From: Paramyrothecium sp. XJ0827
Taxonomy: Eukaryota; Ascomycota; Sordariomycetes; Hypocreales; Stachybotryaceae
Length of the DNA stretch: 64,000 nt
Reading direction: 5' to 3'
NCBI GenBank assembly: GCA_020881915.1
Contig: JAJFPB010000007.1
Coordinates: forward strand, 4,030,001-4,094,000
This document shows, piece after piece, positions 47,478-57,973 of the stretch. Each line of letters opens with the position of its first letter. Positions within the stretch are counted from its first letter, which is position 1. The position numbers and the translations under genes are program-made. The notes under the pieces are model-generated. The model made no database searches and was not told the origin of the DNA. It saw nothing but the letters and a program-made list of their open reading frames with translations.

Positions 47478-49065
47478 CTATTTCTCACCCCGAGGCGAGC
47501 CGCGCAGCTTGAATCCACCTGCCAGCCCGGTATGGAAGAATCCATCAGGGTCGTACTTCTGGCTTGCCTCCCGCATGCGCCTCACGTTCTCTTGACTACT
47601 GTTTTTATAAGGCTGTTGGGTCTCCATACAATAGTTGATAAACTTGTACGGGTGGTTTGCCTGTTTAGCTGCAGCCACCGCATCAATCTGATCCAGAAGA
47701 TCGCGGAGGTTCTCCCGGACCAGCTCATCATCTTTCGCGTCAGCCCAAGTAACTGAAAAATTAAGGATGATCAGTGGCTCAGTACATCCCTCCAGACTTA
47801 GGACATTTTGATCACCCCTGTTTATCCACGTTGGTAGGATCGCCTGATAGACAAAGGGGAATAGCAAGCCCTTTACATCTCGCAGCTTATTTGTAGTTTG
47901 GCAGAACTGATCGTAAGCATCCCTTATGACTTCGATATTGTTGCGAACAGTTGTCGTACCCAGTGCATGGCGAGTGCCGGCTGGTGATGTACGGCCAAGC
48001 TGTTGAACCGCGTCTGAGTGGGTCTGCACCTTGCTGGTGCTATAGAAGCTCCAAAGCGAGGCGAACCCGCTCTCTCGCCAGTGAGATGGCCATTGCTTGC
48101 TCTGTGGAGCCGCTGTGTATGCAAGATGCAAGGCCATAATAATCAATGGGAGGCCCTGGACGTAAGCAAAGGAGAGGATTGGCCCGGCGGCGTTCTCATC
48201 GAAACCTTCGCTAGAGCTTGCATGCTTAAGGTAATCATGAAAAGCCTTGAACGCCTTTCCTTTTTGCAGCACCGCCGGTACGTATGTCTGTGCGACCCAT
48301 ATTGGCTCCGAAGGTACACTACGCAGAGTGAAGCGAATCACTATGCCGAAGTTGCTGGGACCGCCCTTTAATACCCGCCATAAGTCCGGATGCTCCGTGG
48401 CCGAAGCTATCACAACTGTACCATCGGCGAGCATGACCTCATAACTCACGACGTTTGAGCAGACAAAGCCAAACCGAGGGGAATAGAAAGACATTCCGCC
48501 TTCAGCCCTGACCTGTTAGCGCTACGGTGAAACTTGCGTAAACTTCAAAAGGCAGAGGAGTCAGGGTTAACCGGAACGTACCTTGCAAGGTCAAGCCTCC
48601 CACACCAGCCTGTGAATTTCTCCCTCCTACCACAGTCACTCCCTTCTCGTCCAACTCCTTATAGACACCACCCCATTTTGCGCCAGCGCCTATCGTTACG
48701 GTAGATCCATCTGCGGCAGGCGTGATTTCACGGAACAGGCCGAGATCAATAACGACACCATTCAGTATCGTCGCGAAACCTAGACCAGGGTTACTGCCTC
48801 CGCTTCTCACGGCAAAAAAGCCAGCAGCAGGGGCATTCAACTGGCTACGTCGATCATGTTCCCGCTTCAGAATGCTAATAGCCCGAGCAAGCTGCTGTAC
48901 ATTGCGAGGTCGAACGATACATGCCGGAATGATTTCACGATTCTGCTGGGCCCAGCTGGAATCTACCACTTCCTGAAAGGCTGCGGTTTCGGCCGGCAGG
49001 ATAACGCAGTCAGGCAGCTCAGCATGGAGGCTTTGGATATACTGGGGGGTTTGCTCGAATGACAT
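47478..49065 (-). CDS. FAD-linked oxidase, BBE-like, copy 3 (atypical flavin site)
   Basis: Minus-strand exons 48583-49065 or, more exactly, 48582-49065 and 47478-48499 give 501 aa. The ATG at 49065 starts MSFEQTPQYIQSLHAEL; no signal peptide, unlike copies 1 and 2. The intron ends at the AAG just before GGMSFYSP. PCMH features: IVRPRNVQQLARAIS, VVIDLGLF, VTVVGGRNSQAGVGGLTLQGG, FGFVCSNVVSYEVMLADG and LKGGPSNFGIVIRF; the BBE element is KFINYCMETQQPYKN. The stretch that normally holds the flavin-linking histidine (SGGH) reads FAVRSGGSNPGLGF, so that histidine is missing, and the second-link cysteine position is not Cys either. The flavin is either non-covalent or the enzyme is impaired. It is much diverged from copies 1 and 2 and may have arrived independently. 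Confidence 0.85.
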
Positions 49066-50968
49066 GATGGCTAACAGGTGCAACTTAGTCGTAGGTGCGC
49101 CGTTAAATACCTGTCCTGGGCGTCGTATGAGTATTGAAACGGAATGGCGCAATGGCAGCAGCTCGAGTGGTGCGAGTCGAAAGAAAGGTCTGTGGGCTCC
49201 CCTGAGAGGGAGACAGCGCGCGCAAGTGATAGATAGCACGCAATTTTGCCAAAGGCCCAATGCAACCAACTGCATGGCTGGTTTATCAATGTAGCCTTGA
49301 TCCGGACGATCCGGTATACAGTGGTATCCAGTGCCACCTCTAATCCCGGCAAGCAGCACGGGGAGTAAGACTGCGCACAGCACAGCGCACCCTTGGCGTG
49401 GCGACGGGGAGCAACTCGCGGTATCTACTTTGTACCCTTGACCTCATCAAATTCTTGTTGGTTGGAGGTAGTGGGTCCACTGTCAACACAACTACGGGCA
49501 CAGTAATGGTCCACAACCTTCAACCAATAAGTAATGATGCAACAGGGGGAAGAGTGCATCCTCCGGTGTAATTGCCCACATGGTTCTGCTGACGGCACCC
49601 CACTCGAGCCCCCTCGCTCTATCTTGTCTTGTTCCCTATCTCCCTTCTTCCATCCTGACTTGATCAGTATTGCAATTGCGAGCTCAACTAGTCGTATGCC
49701 CGTCTCTGGCTGGATTTATTTGAGGGTGTTGGTAGGGCGTCATACTTGACCAACTAAAGCCCCTCTTTTTACATCAGCTGGCGGCTGCTTTGCTGGGTAA
49801 TCTCACAAGCTCTCGGCAGAGTTGTGAATCCTCAACAAGCAATCAAGTCATGCAACGGCGAGCTGTCGCGGCTTCCGGCCTCTGCACCTTGTCGAAGAAG
49901 GCTCCGCATCATTGAAGACTTGCCGCGCCGACAAGAGTAATGTAGTGGTGTCCATTCAAGCAGGTCGCAGGCATTGGCACACGGTTGGCGCTGCAGAAGC
50001 TGTTTGGCGACATCTGCGGATCTCTTCGTCGTGGCGTAGCGGAGCGGCGTCCAAACATGGATATCCTTCAGATCTACATGAATTCCTTCAGCTCATGCTA
50101 GAGCTAGTCCCCATACTTATCAAATTGAGCCAAAGCAGCTTTGCGAAATGAACGCTTAGGATACGCTATGTCTTCCAAGGTATCTCCTCACATAGGGAAT
50201 TATATGTCTTCCTCATCCAACATGTCTTTCCGTTCCATATGCATTCCCCATCCGACGCCCCCTCCTCCATGTTAAGACGTGAGTTACCTAGTCGTGTCTT
50301 CCTGCGCAATTTCAGGGACGGCCCTGATCAAGATATAGCATCATAAGCTTTCGTGAGGATCCCCGCAATGCCAGTCTTCACCTAGTCCTCACCATTCTGT
50401 TCTGGGAATGTTTTGCCGTTCGGAAGAGCAACAACAATGCATCGCTGGCCTCTTTATGCCCCAATTGCTAGTGTCGCTAGCGTGTTGTCGTGCCAATTCC
50501 ATACTGGTGTCCGTTTGGTGGAAACTTGTAGTCCACGTTGAGTGGCGTGATGATGCCCAGGTAGGTGTCTTATCCTTTGAAGTTCAGTGCTCTGGTCTTC
50601 CTGAGCCCTGCTCGAGGGCTAATCATTCCAGCCAAGCGTTCTAGTGAACTGTCAGAATTTCCTAACATCATCACCAACCACTCAAACTCAAATCCTTGAG
50701 GGAACACTCGCACTGTTGGGGTTTCGCGAGCCCACGCCGAACCTATGCCGTAAGCAATCACAACGAGGATTGCGCCCATTTTGAGCAACCAAGGCCTCTG
50801 GGCTTATAAATTTGACTTGTCAATGAATCCTACACGATGCTAGATCCGACCCGGCATGAGCTCACCCAAGCATAGTCAACCTGGACGATGCGAGCATGAG
50901 AAAACATTGAAAAATATGTTATTCTGAAGATTATATCCATGCAAAATGATAATCGTCTACTTAAAGCT
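49066..50968. other. Intergenic region
   Basis: Promoter side of BBE-like copy 3 and 3' flank of the ankyrin gene. A minus-strand frame at 50570-50779 begins MGAILVVIAYGIGSAWA, signal-like, but has no supporting structure. Nothing else recognised. Confidence 0.4.
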
Positions 50969-51997
50969 TCATCTAGCACCATGATCATTCTGCCATTCTT
51001 CAAATACCTCCAATATCTTGGTATATCCCAAATGCTTCGCAGTTAGCGATGCATCCATGTACAAATCACCATCTATCATTGGCTCCGCCCCCTTAGAAAG
51101 CAGCCATTTTACAACAGCGACTCCATTATATTCGACAGCGTAGCAAAGCGGTGTACCGTGGTGGCCACTTGGGCGAAAGTACATGTCGTCTCGTTTCTGG
51201 TCATGCCCGATACTGGCCAGATACTTTTCTCGAAGGTCAAGATCAATGTCATTCGCGTTAACGTCCAAGTGAAGTTCGTCCACTAGATAAGGCAGAATAT
51301 CTGCCAATCGTCTTCTGTCGCTCGCAAACTTTTTGCTTGGATCGTAACAAACACTATCAGGTGGAGCCATGGGATCGGCCTTGATGCCGGCTGCATATTC
51401 AACAGCGCAGTGAAGTGTCCGTTGGCCCAGCTTGGCCCCATGTTCTTGGAGAAATTTAAACGTAGATAGATTTGCATACATCGCTGCCGTCTCCAGTAAT
51501 GGCGCTGGCATCGGGACGACGAGATAGGCATCCTGGCCTCTGTCGAGACGTGCCCCGTGCCCAACTAGCCAGCGGACGACGTCTTCTTGCTTTAGGACTT
51601 GCGGGTAGTCGATAAGGTTCTTCCCTCGCTCACTTGTATCCTGTGCGCCATCCCTATCAAAGTGATAGCCGTGTTTGACAAGCAATTCGAGCAGTGGCAG
51701 CGAAACTCTGTTGGCGACGAAGATGTGATGCAGAGGATCGGGCAACTTGACAAGTTCTTTCTCCAGAAAATAAGCCGTCAGCTCTGTGGTGCCTTCACTG
51801 ATTGCGCATCGCAGACCCTTCTCCATGAGAAGTGAGACATCATCTGAAGAGCAAGTTGACAAACGAATTGTGGTCAGGGTCTCGACCAATAGAGACTGCG
51901 ATCGTTGTTTCACAGCGGCTTCTATCAATCTCACTCGTCCCCAATTTTCGGGTGTGAGGTTCACCAGATTCGAAGCCATATTTCTCGGTCCAGCCAT
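50969..51997 (-). CDS. Divergent ankyrin-repeat protein
   Basis: Single-exon gene of 342 aa from the ATG at 51997. No signal peptide or membrane helix. Degenerate ankyrin units can be followed through the chain: LPLLELLVKHGYHFDRDG, EDVVRWLVGHGARLDRG, LLETAAMYANLSTFKFLQEHGAKLG (as LLETAAMYANLS and FKFLQEHGAKLG), and HGTPLCYAVEYNGVAVVKWLLSKGAEP near the C-terminus (HGTPLCYAVEYNG, VVKWLLSKGAEP). The repeats are far less regular than those of the protein at 20.7 kb, with long insertions. Such solitary ankyrin proteins are frequent in accessory regions of filamentous fungi. The binding partner and role are unknown. Confidence 0.75.
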   Translation of the reverse strand: MAGPRNMASNLVNLTPENWGRVRLIEAAVKQRSQSLLVETLTTIRLSTCSSDDVSLLMEKGLRCAISEGTTELTAYFLEKELVKLPDPLHHIFVANRVSLPLLELLVKHGYHFDRDGAQDTSERGKNLIDYPQVLKQEDVVRWLVGHGARLDRGQDAYLVVPMPAPLLETAAMYANLSTFKFLQEHGAKLGQRTLHCAVEYAAGIKADPMAPPDSVCYDPSKKFASDRRRLADILPYLVDELHLDVNANDIDLDLREKYLASIGHDQKRDDMYFRPSGHHGTPLCYAVEYNGVAVVKWLLSKGAEPMIDGDLYMDASLTAKHLGYTKILEVFEEWQNDHGAR

Positions 51998-52249
51998 ATC
52001 TCTATGTTCATTAGAAAGCCAAGTTGCAATTCTCGTGAGCTATGTGTGGTGTGACGTGGTATTTTGTGTCCGACCCGATCCCTTTTTAACCACGAGCATA
52101 TTCAAGGCTGAAACGCCACCAGGCTGACGCGTTCTCAAGCCCTGAGACAGGCCACTAAAAATAGACTACTGAAATTGATGTTGGTCGATCAGCGAGTCAG
52201 GCTGCCTACGGGGAACTTGGAAACCAAGGCGTAGTCTTGGTCCCTCTCA
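51998..52249. other. Spacer between divergent genes
   Basis: Shared upstream region of the minus-strand ankyrin gene and the plus-strand secreted protein gene. The part nearer the latter carries a direct repeat listed next. Confidence 0.4.
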
Positions 52250-52519
52250 ACCTGGAACACTTGGCCCCCCAGGTGTTCCAAAAACAGCTATGCATGGTGA
52301 GGCTGAAGAGGAGGTGATTGTAGGAGCTTGGGGCCTTTAGTAATGGCCTCGTATACGTAGGACTCAACCTTGTACACGTAGGAAATAGTCCCAGATATAA
52401 GCCAGCCTGGTGCACTTTGCCCCCAAGGTCTTCCGAAAGCAGATGTGCATAACGAGGCTGAAAGGCAGGAAATTAGAGGGGCTTGGGGGTTTCCTTCATA
52501 GCCTCGCATCCGCAGGACA
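52250..52519 (+). repeat. Imperfect direct repeat, two units of about 115-125 bases
   Basis: Unit 1 (about 52250-52373) and unit 2 (about 52404-52519) share the same order of words: cctgg..cac, ttg-cccccaaggt/caggt, ttcc-aaa-cag, atg-gcat, gaggctgaa, agg-gcttgggg, then atagcctcg/atggcctcg and taggac/caggac. Substitutions and small gaps are spread throughout, so the duplication is old or the units were inactivated. The repeat lies 100-370 bases upstream of the 906-residue secreted protein. Confidence 0.65.
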
Positions 52520-52620
52520 TAGCTCTGAATATAAGTCAACTAGCTATTCTTGAATTCGTTGGTCATGTTGAGTCCAAGTGCATGGGCACCAAATTGGCCA
52601 TTTGCAACTATCAAACCAGC

Positions 52621-55341
52621 ATGGCGTATGCAAATCTTTTCCTTCTGGCTCTGGCGACCCAGGTCTCTGCTCTCAATATTCCTCGCAAGCCTTTAGCTCT
52701 TGTCAATGTCGCTCTGAGTGCTAGAAACAGTACTACGAGTGCCCTGTTCTCATCTGGATTGACTACACTGACTGAAACGAGCGTGTTCACCACACCTATC
52801 GAGACACCTATTGCGCCTTCAAGAGAGACAAATATCTCGCCCGTTATTACTCCTGGCGTCTCTAGCATCTCTTCATCCACGGTCTACACAATTATTAGTT
52901 CTGAAACAGAATCTGGCCCCATTGCTTCCAATGAAACCACTGCTACGCCTTCAAAAGATAGCACTATATTCGGAACTCCACGTTCGTCGATCGCATCTCC
53001 CCCTGACACAACAAGTGGCGAAATATCCGAATCTGCAACGTCTCATAGTACTAATGGTGTTAGCACTTCTTCTGGTGCCGTCTCAACTCCTGGGACAACA
53101 TCGGTGGTTGGTAAACCGACTGATGTGACTACTTCATCCAAAAGAATCAGCACACCCATCGTCACTCTCACATCTGTATCTATAACCTCCGTGGGAAGCT
53201 CAGACACAATTCCCATAGTATCAGAATCATCGGCCGTTCAATCCTCAAAACCAATCATATCCTCAGACTCAACCATCACAAATACTTTCACGTCTTCAAA
53301 ACTAGATCGTACCACATCCCGCCGCCCTACCGATCGTACATTGGTCGATCCTACACCTATTACAGATCCGCCTCCGACTTTCATTCCTCCATCCTCTACT
53401 TTATCTGGGCCTGCTGAAACTTCAGCTGCTGTTTCCATCGGCCCTTTGTTGGTCTATTTGTGGCAGAATAGAGACTGGATTGAGGATGAGAACCACAAGC
53501 AGGAATACATCGAGAATGTTGAGAATACGCAAGACTCTATTGTTGCGCTGTTCGGTAACCTGCCAAACAAGCCGAAACCACCCTCAGACTGTGGCCAGAC
53601 TGCTCTCGCCAAACGCAGCCTCATTTCCGGTATCGTAGATCAGCTTAAGAGTGCAGCCGATCTGATCAGCTGCGCCGTCCAGGTGGTTGATAACTTGGTC
53701 AAAGCCGTTAAAGAGCCAGTGCCCCCCATTGGTATCATCGCAACTCTGACCGACACACTCAGGGACATCAACAGTGAGCTGGAGAAGAAAGATGAGAGTC
53801 AGCAGTCCCAGTCAAATAGCAGACCATCGCAGACTGAGACTACCACCAAGACGTCTTCGTGTGAGAGCTCCGCGGTCCCGTCTTGTACGGAGACAATTAT
53901 CCTCTCTACATCGTTATTCTTAGATGGACCTACTACAATTTCAAGTGTCAAGAGCATCACAACCACTATTTGCACTACAATCACGGCTTGCAGTATCACT
54001 GGTACCACAGCTACGACAACTGTCACTAGCGCAACAACTTCCTCTCCAGGCCTACCGGTTTGCGAATTCACTTGTGGCTCAGAAGGCTGTGCCGCTGGTC
54101 GTAGAAGTGTGTCGCAGCCGACAGCGCTAAGTCAAGCCTGGAGGACAGGAGTTCTTCCAAGGCGCTCTCTACAAGGCACAGATGCAATTGGCAACCGCGG
54201 TCGATATGTGGCCGACATTGTGTATGCCAATGGAGGGGGTCAACTAGATTGGGGCTTTAGCGTATCTCAAGCCGTTTCGGCAGATTTTGAATTTACGGGA
54301 GAAGCTTTTAGCAAATCCATCATGGGGTTGGTGGGTTGCACAGGCATCATCATCGCTTCTAAGCGTGGATTCTGGCACACACACCTCATGGAACCAGGCT
54401 TCCGCAGCATGAACCAATTCGACCGCGGTAAGTGGAACGATATTCTCAATGACCTCCAACATGGCTACGAGGGAACTCTCAAGCCTGGCTTTAGGGGTCC
54501 TATGAAGGCTCCTTCTTCGCTTGCAGGACCAGGCGGCATCTTGGAGAATACACCTGACAATAAGGTTGTTATTTACATATCGACCCCGTCCAATGGTGAA
54601 CAGCTCGACGAAGATTTTGAAATACTTCCGCGAACTGCACGCTATGGGACAAAAATAACTGAAATCCTGAATCTTCTTCGAGATGGCCCGGGGGCTCCGT
54701 TCGCAGGTGTTGATGTTAAGCAAGAGTTATATGATCATCCCAATGAGGACCCCACCCCAGCTCTAGGCATGATGATGATCGAGTACGACCCCACTGGGCT
54801 TGAGACCGATACTACCAAGAGAGCCTACCGTGTGTGGATGGAGGCTAAACCATATGAATTCGAATGGGGTACGTGCTCTGGCAACCAGAAACGTGATGGA
54901 GAGTGCACACTGTCGAGGAGTCTGTCTGCTTCAAGAACTGCTTCAGGGATCGCATCTGCTTCTACGACTGCATCGGCACCGGCAAGTGGTATCACGACCG
55001 GCTCCAGAGCACCACAAGTTACATTGTCAACGATGATCACTAATGTAACACCGGGGCCTCCACTTCCAACAACTTCGACGTCAGCCGCCGCCACATTGAA
55101 GCCTCCGCCTACCACTACTGCACTCACTACAACTGGATGCATTTCCAGCACAACTAGCCTCACCTGCTCGTTTGTCGAAGGTGACATGGGCATCTGTGAG
55201 ACACTCACTCTATGCGCTGGATTCGCAACTGTGACGCAGGCACCAAGCAGTGGCTGTGCTTCTACTTCGACGCAATTGAACTGCTCGTTTGTTGAGGGTG
55301 ATATGGGCGTGTGCGAGACTTCCATGATTTGCGTTAGTTAG
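52621..55341 (+). CDS. Large secreted Ser/Thr-rich protein with uncharacterised globular domain
   Basis: Intronless, 906 aa from the ATG at 52621, which starts a clear signal peptide (MAYANLFLLALATQVSALN). Residues about 35-270 are a Ser/Thr/Pro-rich, presumably O-glycosylated stalk. A helical segment follows (VYLWQNRDWIEDENHKQ, then IVDQLKSAADLISCAVQVV). Residues about 430-500 are a second Ser/Thr block with paired cysteines. A globular domain of about 210 residues comes next: GRYVADIVYANGGGQLDW, GCTGIIIASKRGFWHTHL, FDRGKWNDILNDL, ITEILNLLRDG and RAYRVWMEAKPYEFEWG. After another Ser/Thr linker, the C-terminus has two copies of a small Cys motif (LTCSFVEGDMGICET and LNCSFVEGDMGVCET). No GPI signal or membrane helix is seen. 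I do not recognise a named domain; a cell-wall or host-surface role is likely from composition only. Confidence 0.8.
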   Translation: MAYANLFLLALATQVSALNIPRKPLALVNVALSARNSTTSALFSSGLTTLTETSVFTTPIETPIAPSRETNISPVITPGVSSISSSTVYTIISSETESGPIASNETTATPSKDSTIFGTPRSSIASPPDTTSGEISESATSHSTNGVSTSSGAVSTPGTTSVVGKPTDVTTSSKRISTPIVTLTSVSITSVGSSDTIPIVSESSAVQSSKPIISSDSTITNTFTSSKLDRTTSRRPTDRTLVDPTPITDPPPTFIPPSSTLSGPAETSAAVSIGPLLVYLWQNRDWIEDENHKQEYIENVENTQDSIVALFGNLPNKPKPPSDCGQTALAKRSLISGIVDQLKSAADLISCAVQVVDNLVKAVKEPVPPIGIIATLTDTLRDINSELEKKDESQQSQSNSRPSQTETTTKTSSCESSAVPSCTETIILSTSLFLDGPTTISSVKSITTTICTTITACSITGTTATTTVTSATTSSPGLPVCEFTCGSEGCAAGRRSVSQPTALSQAWRTGVLPRRSLQGTDAIGNRGRYVADIVYANGGGQLDWGFSVSQAVSADFEFTGEAFSKSIMGLVGCTGIIIASKRGFWHTHLMEPGFRSMNQFDRGKWNDILNDLQHGYEGTLKPGFRGPMKAPSSLAGPGGILENTPDNKVVIYISTPSNGEQLDEDFEILPRTARYGTKITEILNLLRDGPGAPFAGVDVKQELYDHPNEDPTPALGMMMIEYDPTGLETDTTKRAYRVWMEAKPYEFEWGTCSGNQKRDGECTLSRSLSASRTASGIASASTTASAPASGITTGSRAPQVTLSTMITNVTPGPPLPTTSTSAAATLKPPPTTTALTTTGCISSTTSLTCSFVEGDMGICETLTLCAGFATVTQAPSSGCASTSTQLNCSFVEGDMGVCETSMICVS

Positions 55342-55999
55342 GAATGCTATTTTGTGATAGTATTATTTCCATCTTTTTCTTGCGCTCAGACATGCGCCGT
55401 CATCCCACCTCTCCATTTCATTGCAGTTTTGAGCGCGATGGCTGGAGAGGTGTATCTAAGGTTGCTGTGTAAGTTGCTGCGTTGCGATCTTGACGTGTCA
55501 TTGTGCTAATTCCTCTTGGCACGACTTCCAAAGGCGAGCCGTACAAATCGATTTGTTTGACACCAGATCAGCAACAAGTTAGGTTTTTTTTTTTTTTTTT
55601 TTTGCTGATGAGAACCTTCTATATGTGGTTAGGTTCTAGAAGTTGTGTAAATTTACAGCGTTTTACTGTTCTGGATATCTTCACAACCAGGCTTGAGGTA
55701 TTCAAGGTATATAAATCTTGCATAGCTCCACCCTGCGGGCTAACACAAGTCCAAGCCACATGTAGCCCGCAGACTACACCACCATAGTCTGTTGCCTCGC
55801 CCCAGTTTTATTCCAGGATGAACCACATGAAACAATATCGCCAAGCTTGATTACGACAACGCGATTACGATTAATTAGGCATCAGAATTCTCGATATCAG
55901 TATATAAGGACAGGAAAGAGTCTTTCAAATTACTGCAAGGAATTTACATTGCTCACAAACTATCACGCTTCAGAAGAAATCACATTTTCATTTGCTACA
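55342..55999. other. Intergenic region with long T-run
   Basis: 3' flank of the secreted protein gene, a T-run of over 20 bases at about 55583-55603, and the promoter of the AAA ATPase. No gene seen. Confidence 0.5.
55901..55908 (+). promoter_or_regulatory. TATA box of the AAA ATPase gene
   Basis: TATATAAG 92-99 bases upstream of the ATG at 56000. Confidence 0.5.
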
Positions 56000-57973
56000 A
56001 TGCTCCCTCCCTCACCCCCTCCTCTCCCGCAGCAACGGGGATCAGCCTTAGAGAGCAAAGACAGTAATGCAACAAGCACGGCAAAACCGCCATTCCTTAT
56101 GCAAGGAGACTCTGCCGATAACATTGAGTTTACATTTCCACTGTTGGACAATCAGCGGGGCAATCTCACTCTTCGTACTGTCGTCAGCCAGTTCATTGGA
56201 ACAGGTCAGTCAACGAGAGCGCCTGCCGCCAAGCTTTTCCAGGTTCTCGGTCGATTGCGCTGCTTGCAGTTCGATCTGGAGAAGTACAACACCGGTCTCT
56301 CGGGTGCGACCGATGATTTTGAACAATACTGGCGACGACATACCCTGAGTGTTCTATCCGGCTTCGGCTTCAGCCCTAGTGCTGCGAATGGACTTTTGCA
56401 AGTCGAGGGGCTCAATGACCTTATTCAACAGGTAGAGGCGGTGTTTGAGACTGATATAAAGCAAGCACGGGATCTGATTGGCAAAGGCAAAATTAGCTTC
56501 TCAGGGCTATGCGAGCTCTTCACCCCAGGCCGTTACGTCAAAGCGCCTGCCATCTCAGGGGCCACTGTTCCTGGTGTTTATAGGGTCACGGATGCTTATT
56601 TCGAAGAAAAGCGCGGGATTTTTGGCTCTCAAAAGCAGTTCCGTGTCACCCTTGAAGTGGTAGTCCCACTAGGACGTCACTTTTCCGTTGCATCCTTCTC
56701 TGAAGTTCTAACGTCATGGAGCGGGCCTCAAGTCAGAAATCTTTCAGAGCTAGCTTACCAACCAGTCTCAACTACCGAAGAGCAATCCTTCTTGACGCGG
56801 GCCCAGAAAGCCGTCACATATGGCAGCGTGGGAGAAAAATACTTGGCGTATTCACCGAATGCATTCTTTGCTCACCATGGGCGAACCCAAGGCTCAAAAT
56901 TTGGGATGGCTCGAGCCAACAACACCTCAAAATCTTTGACCGGAGGCCGAATCATGGTGGATGTCTCTCGAGGAGCTTCACTAGGCCATTATCCTTGTCA
57001 AAGCGTTAATGAAGTCACCTTGGCCATTATCCAGCTCCTTGGGCGGTATCGTCAGCGGCTGCCAAAAGAATCTCAAACAGAGAATCTTGATGATGAATCG
57101 CTCATACTATGGGACAAGGTACCGGGAGATCTTTTGATGTGTTGTTGGCCGGTTCTGGTTGGTTTCAGTTTCACGGCAAAAACTTGGGGCCACGTCCTGG
57201 TGGATGGATTATCACACATCAAATTCCAAGATCACGCATTCGATCGACTAGTTCTCTCGGAAGAGCGAAAGCGGCTTATTCGTGCTGTCGTTCGATGCGG
57301 GGTGGCCCAAGACTCGCATGATCTCATCAGCAGCAAGCAAGGAGGTTTGATATTCCTTCTACACGGCCCACCTGGAGTTGGAAAAACCCTCACTGCGGAG
57401 GCCGTCGCTGAAGTCCTCCACAGGCCATTATATTACATAACTATGGGTGAACTTGGCGTCACTCCAGAGGACCTGGAGTCAAGACTTACCGATGTCCTTG
57501 AGTTCTGTGCAGGCTGGAATGCCCTTGCTGTTCTTGATGAAGCGGACGTCTTCCTCGAGACACGAAGCAACTCTGACCTCATCCGCAATGCGATGGTTTG
57601 TGTCATGTTACGTGTCCTCGAATACCACCCAGGCATCCTTTTCCTGACTACCAATCGAGTTCGAACTCTGGATCCTGCTTTTGAAAGCCGAATTACGCTT
57701 GCAATTCAATACAAAACGCTCGATCACTCCGCACGAGTTCAAATATGGAAAAGCCAACTCGCTCACGTATCTTCCAACATTGATTACAGCGTCCTGGCGG
57801 AGAAGGAGTTGAATGGAAGACAGATTAAGAATCTCGCGAGGCTGGCAGGAAGTATTGCACAGGACGAGGGAACTGCGATAACCGAGAAGATTCTGCTAAG
57901 CACAATCGAAGTTGCATCTCTTGGACTTGGCAATATACGGGAAGACAATACATGGGAGAAAGCTACATCTTAA
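56000..57973 (+). CDS. AAA-family ATPase with fungal N-terminal extension
   Basis: Intronless, 657 aa from the ATG at 56000, the first ATG of the frame. It begins with a Pro-rich leader (MLPPSPPPLPQQ). The N-terminal half has the features of fungal AAA proteins with a DUF7025-type region: LCELFTPGRYVKAPA, GVYRVTDAYFEEKRG and an internal VDVSRGASLGHY. The linker contains LILWDKVPGDLLMCCWPVLVGFSF. The AAA core has Walker A FLLHGPPGVGKTLTAEAVAE, Walker B ALAVLDEADVFLETR, sensor 1 ILFLTTNRV and the arginine-finger region DPAFESRI. A C-terminal helical subdomain (NGRQIKNLARLAGSIA) closes it. These ATPases are thought to remodel or unfold proteins; partners are unknown. It is intact. A related ATPase with introns lies at the right edge of the window. 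Confidence 0.9.
   Translation: MLPPSPPPLPQQRGSALESKDSNATSTAKPPFLMQGDSADNIEFTFPLLDNQRGNLTLRTVVSQFIGTGQSTRAPAAKLFQVLGRLRCLQFDLEKYNTGLSGATDDFEQYWRRHTLSVLSGFGFSPSAANGLLQVEGLNDLIQQVEAVFETDIKQARDLIGKGKISFSGLCELFTPGRYVKAPAISGATVPGVYRVTDAYFEEKRGIFGSQKQFRVTLEVVVPLGRHFSVASFSEVLTSWSGPQVRNLSELAYQPVSTTEEQSFLTRAQKAVTYGSVGEKYLAYSPNAFFAHHGRTQGSKFGMARANNTSKSLTGGRIMVDVSRGASLGHYPCQSVNEVTLAIIQLLGRYRQRLPKESQTENLDDESLILWDKVPGDLLMCCWPVLVGFSFTAKTWGHVLVDGLSHIKFQDHAFDRLVLSEERKRLIRAVVRCGVAQDSHDLISSKQGGLIFLLHGPPGVGKTLTAEAVAEVLHRPLYYITMGELGVTPEDLESRLTDVLEFCAGWNALAVLDEADVFLETRSNSDLIRNAMVCVMLRVLEYHPGILFLTTNRVRTLDPAFESRITLAIQYKTLDHSARVQIWKSQLAHVSSNIDYSVLAEKELNGRQIKNLARLAGSIAQDEGTAITEKILLSTIEVASLGLGNIREDNTWEKATS

Noticed and set aside
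49066..49383. Upstream extension of BBE-like copy 3 with a hydrophobic start
   Set aside because: It has no ATG at its beginning and the conserved protein starts at MSFEQ (49065); the signal-like look is accidental.
50570..50779. Minus-strand frame starting MGAILVVIAYGIGSAW
   Set aside because: Only about 69 codons, no cysteine pattern, no splice support and no family resemblance.
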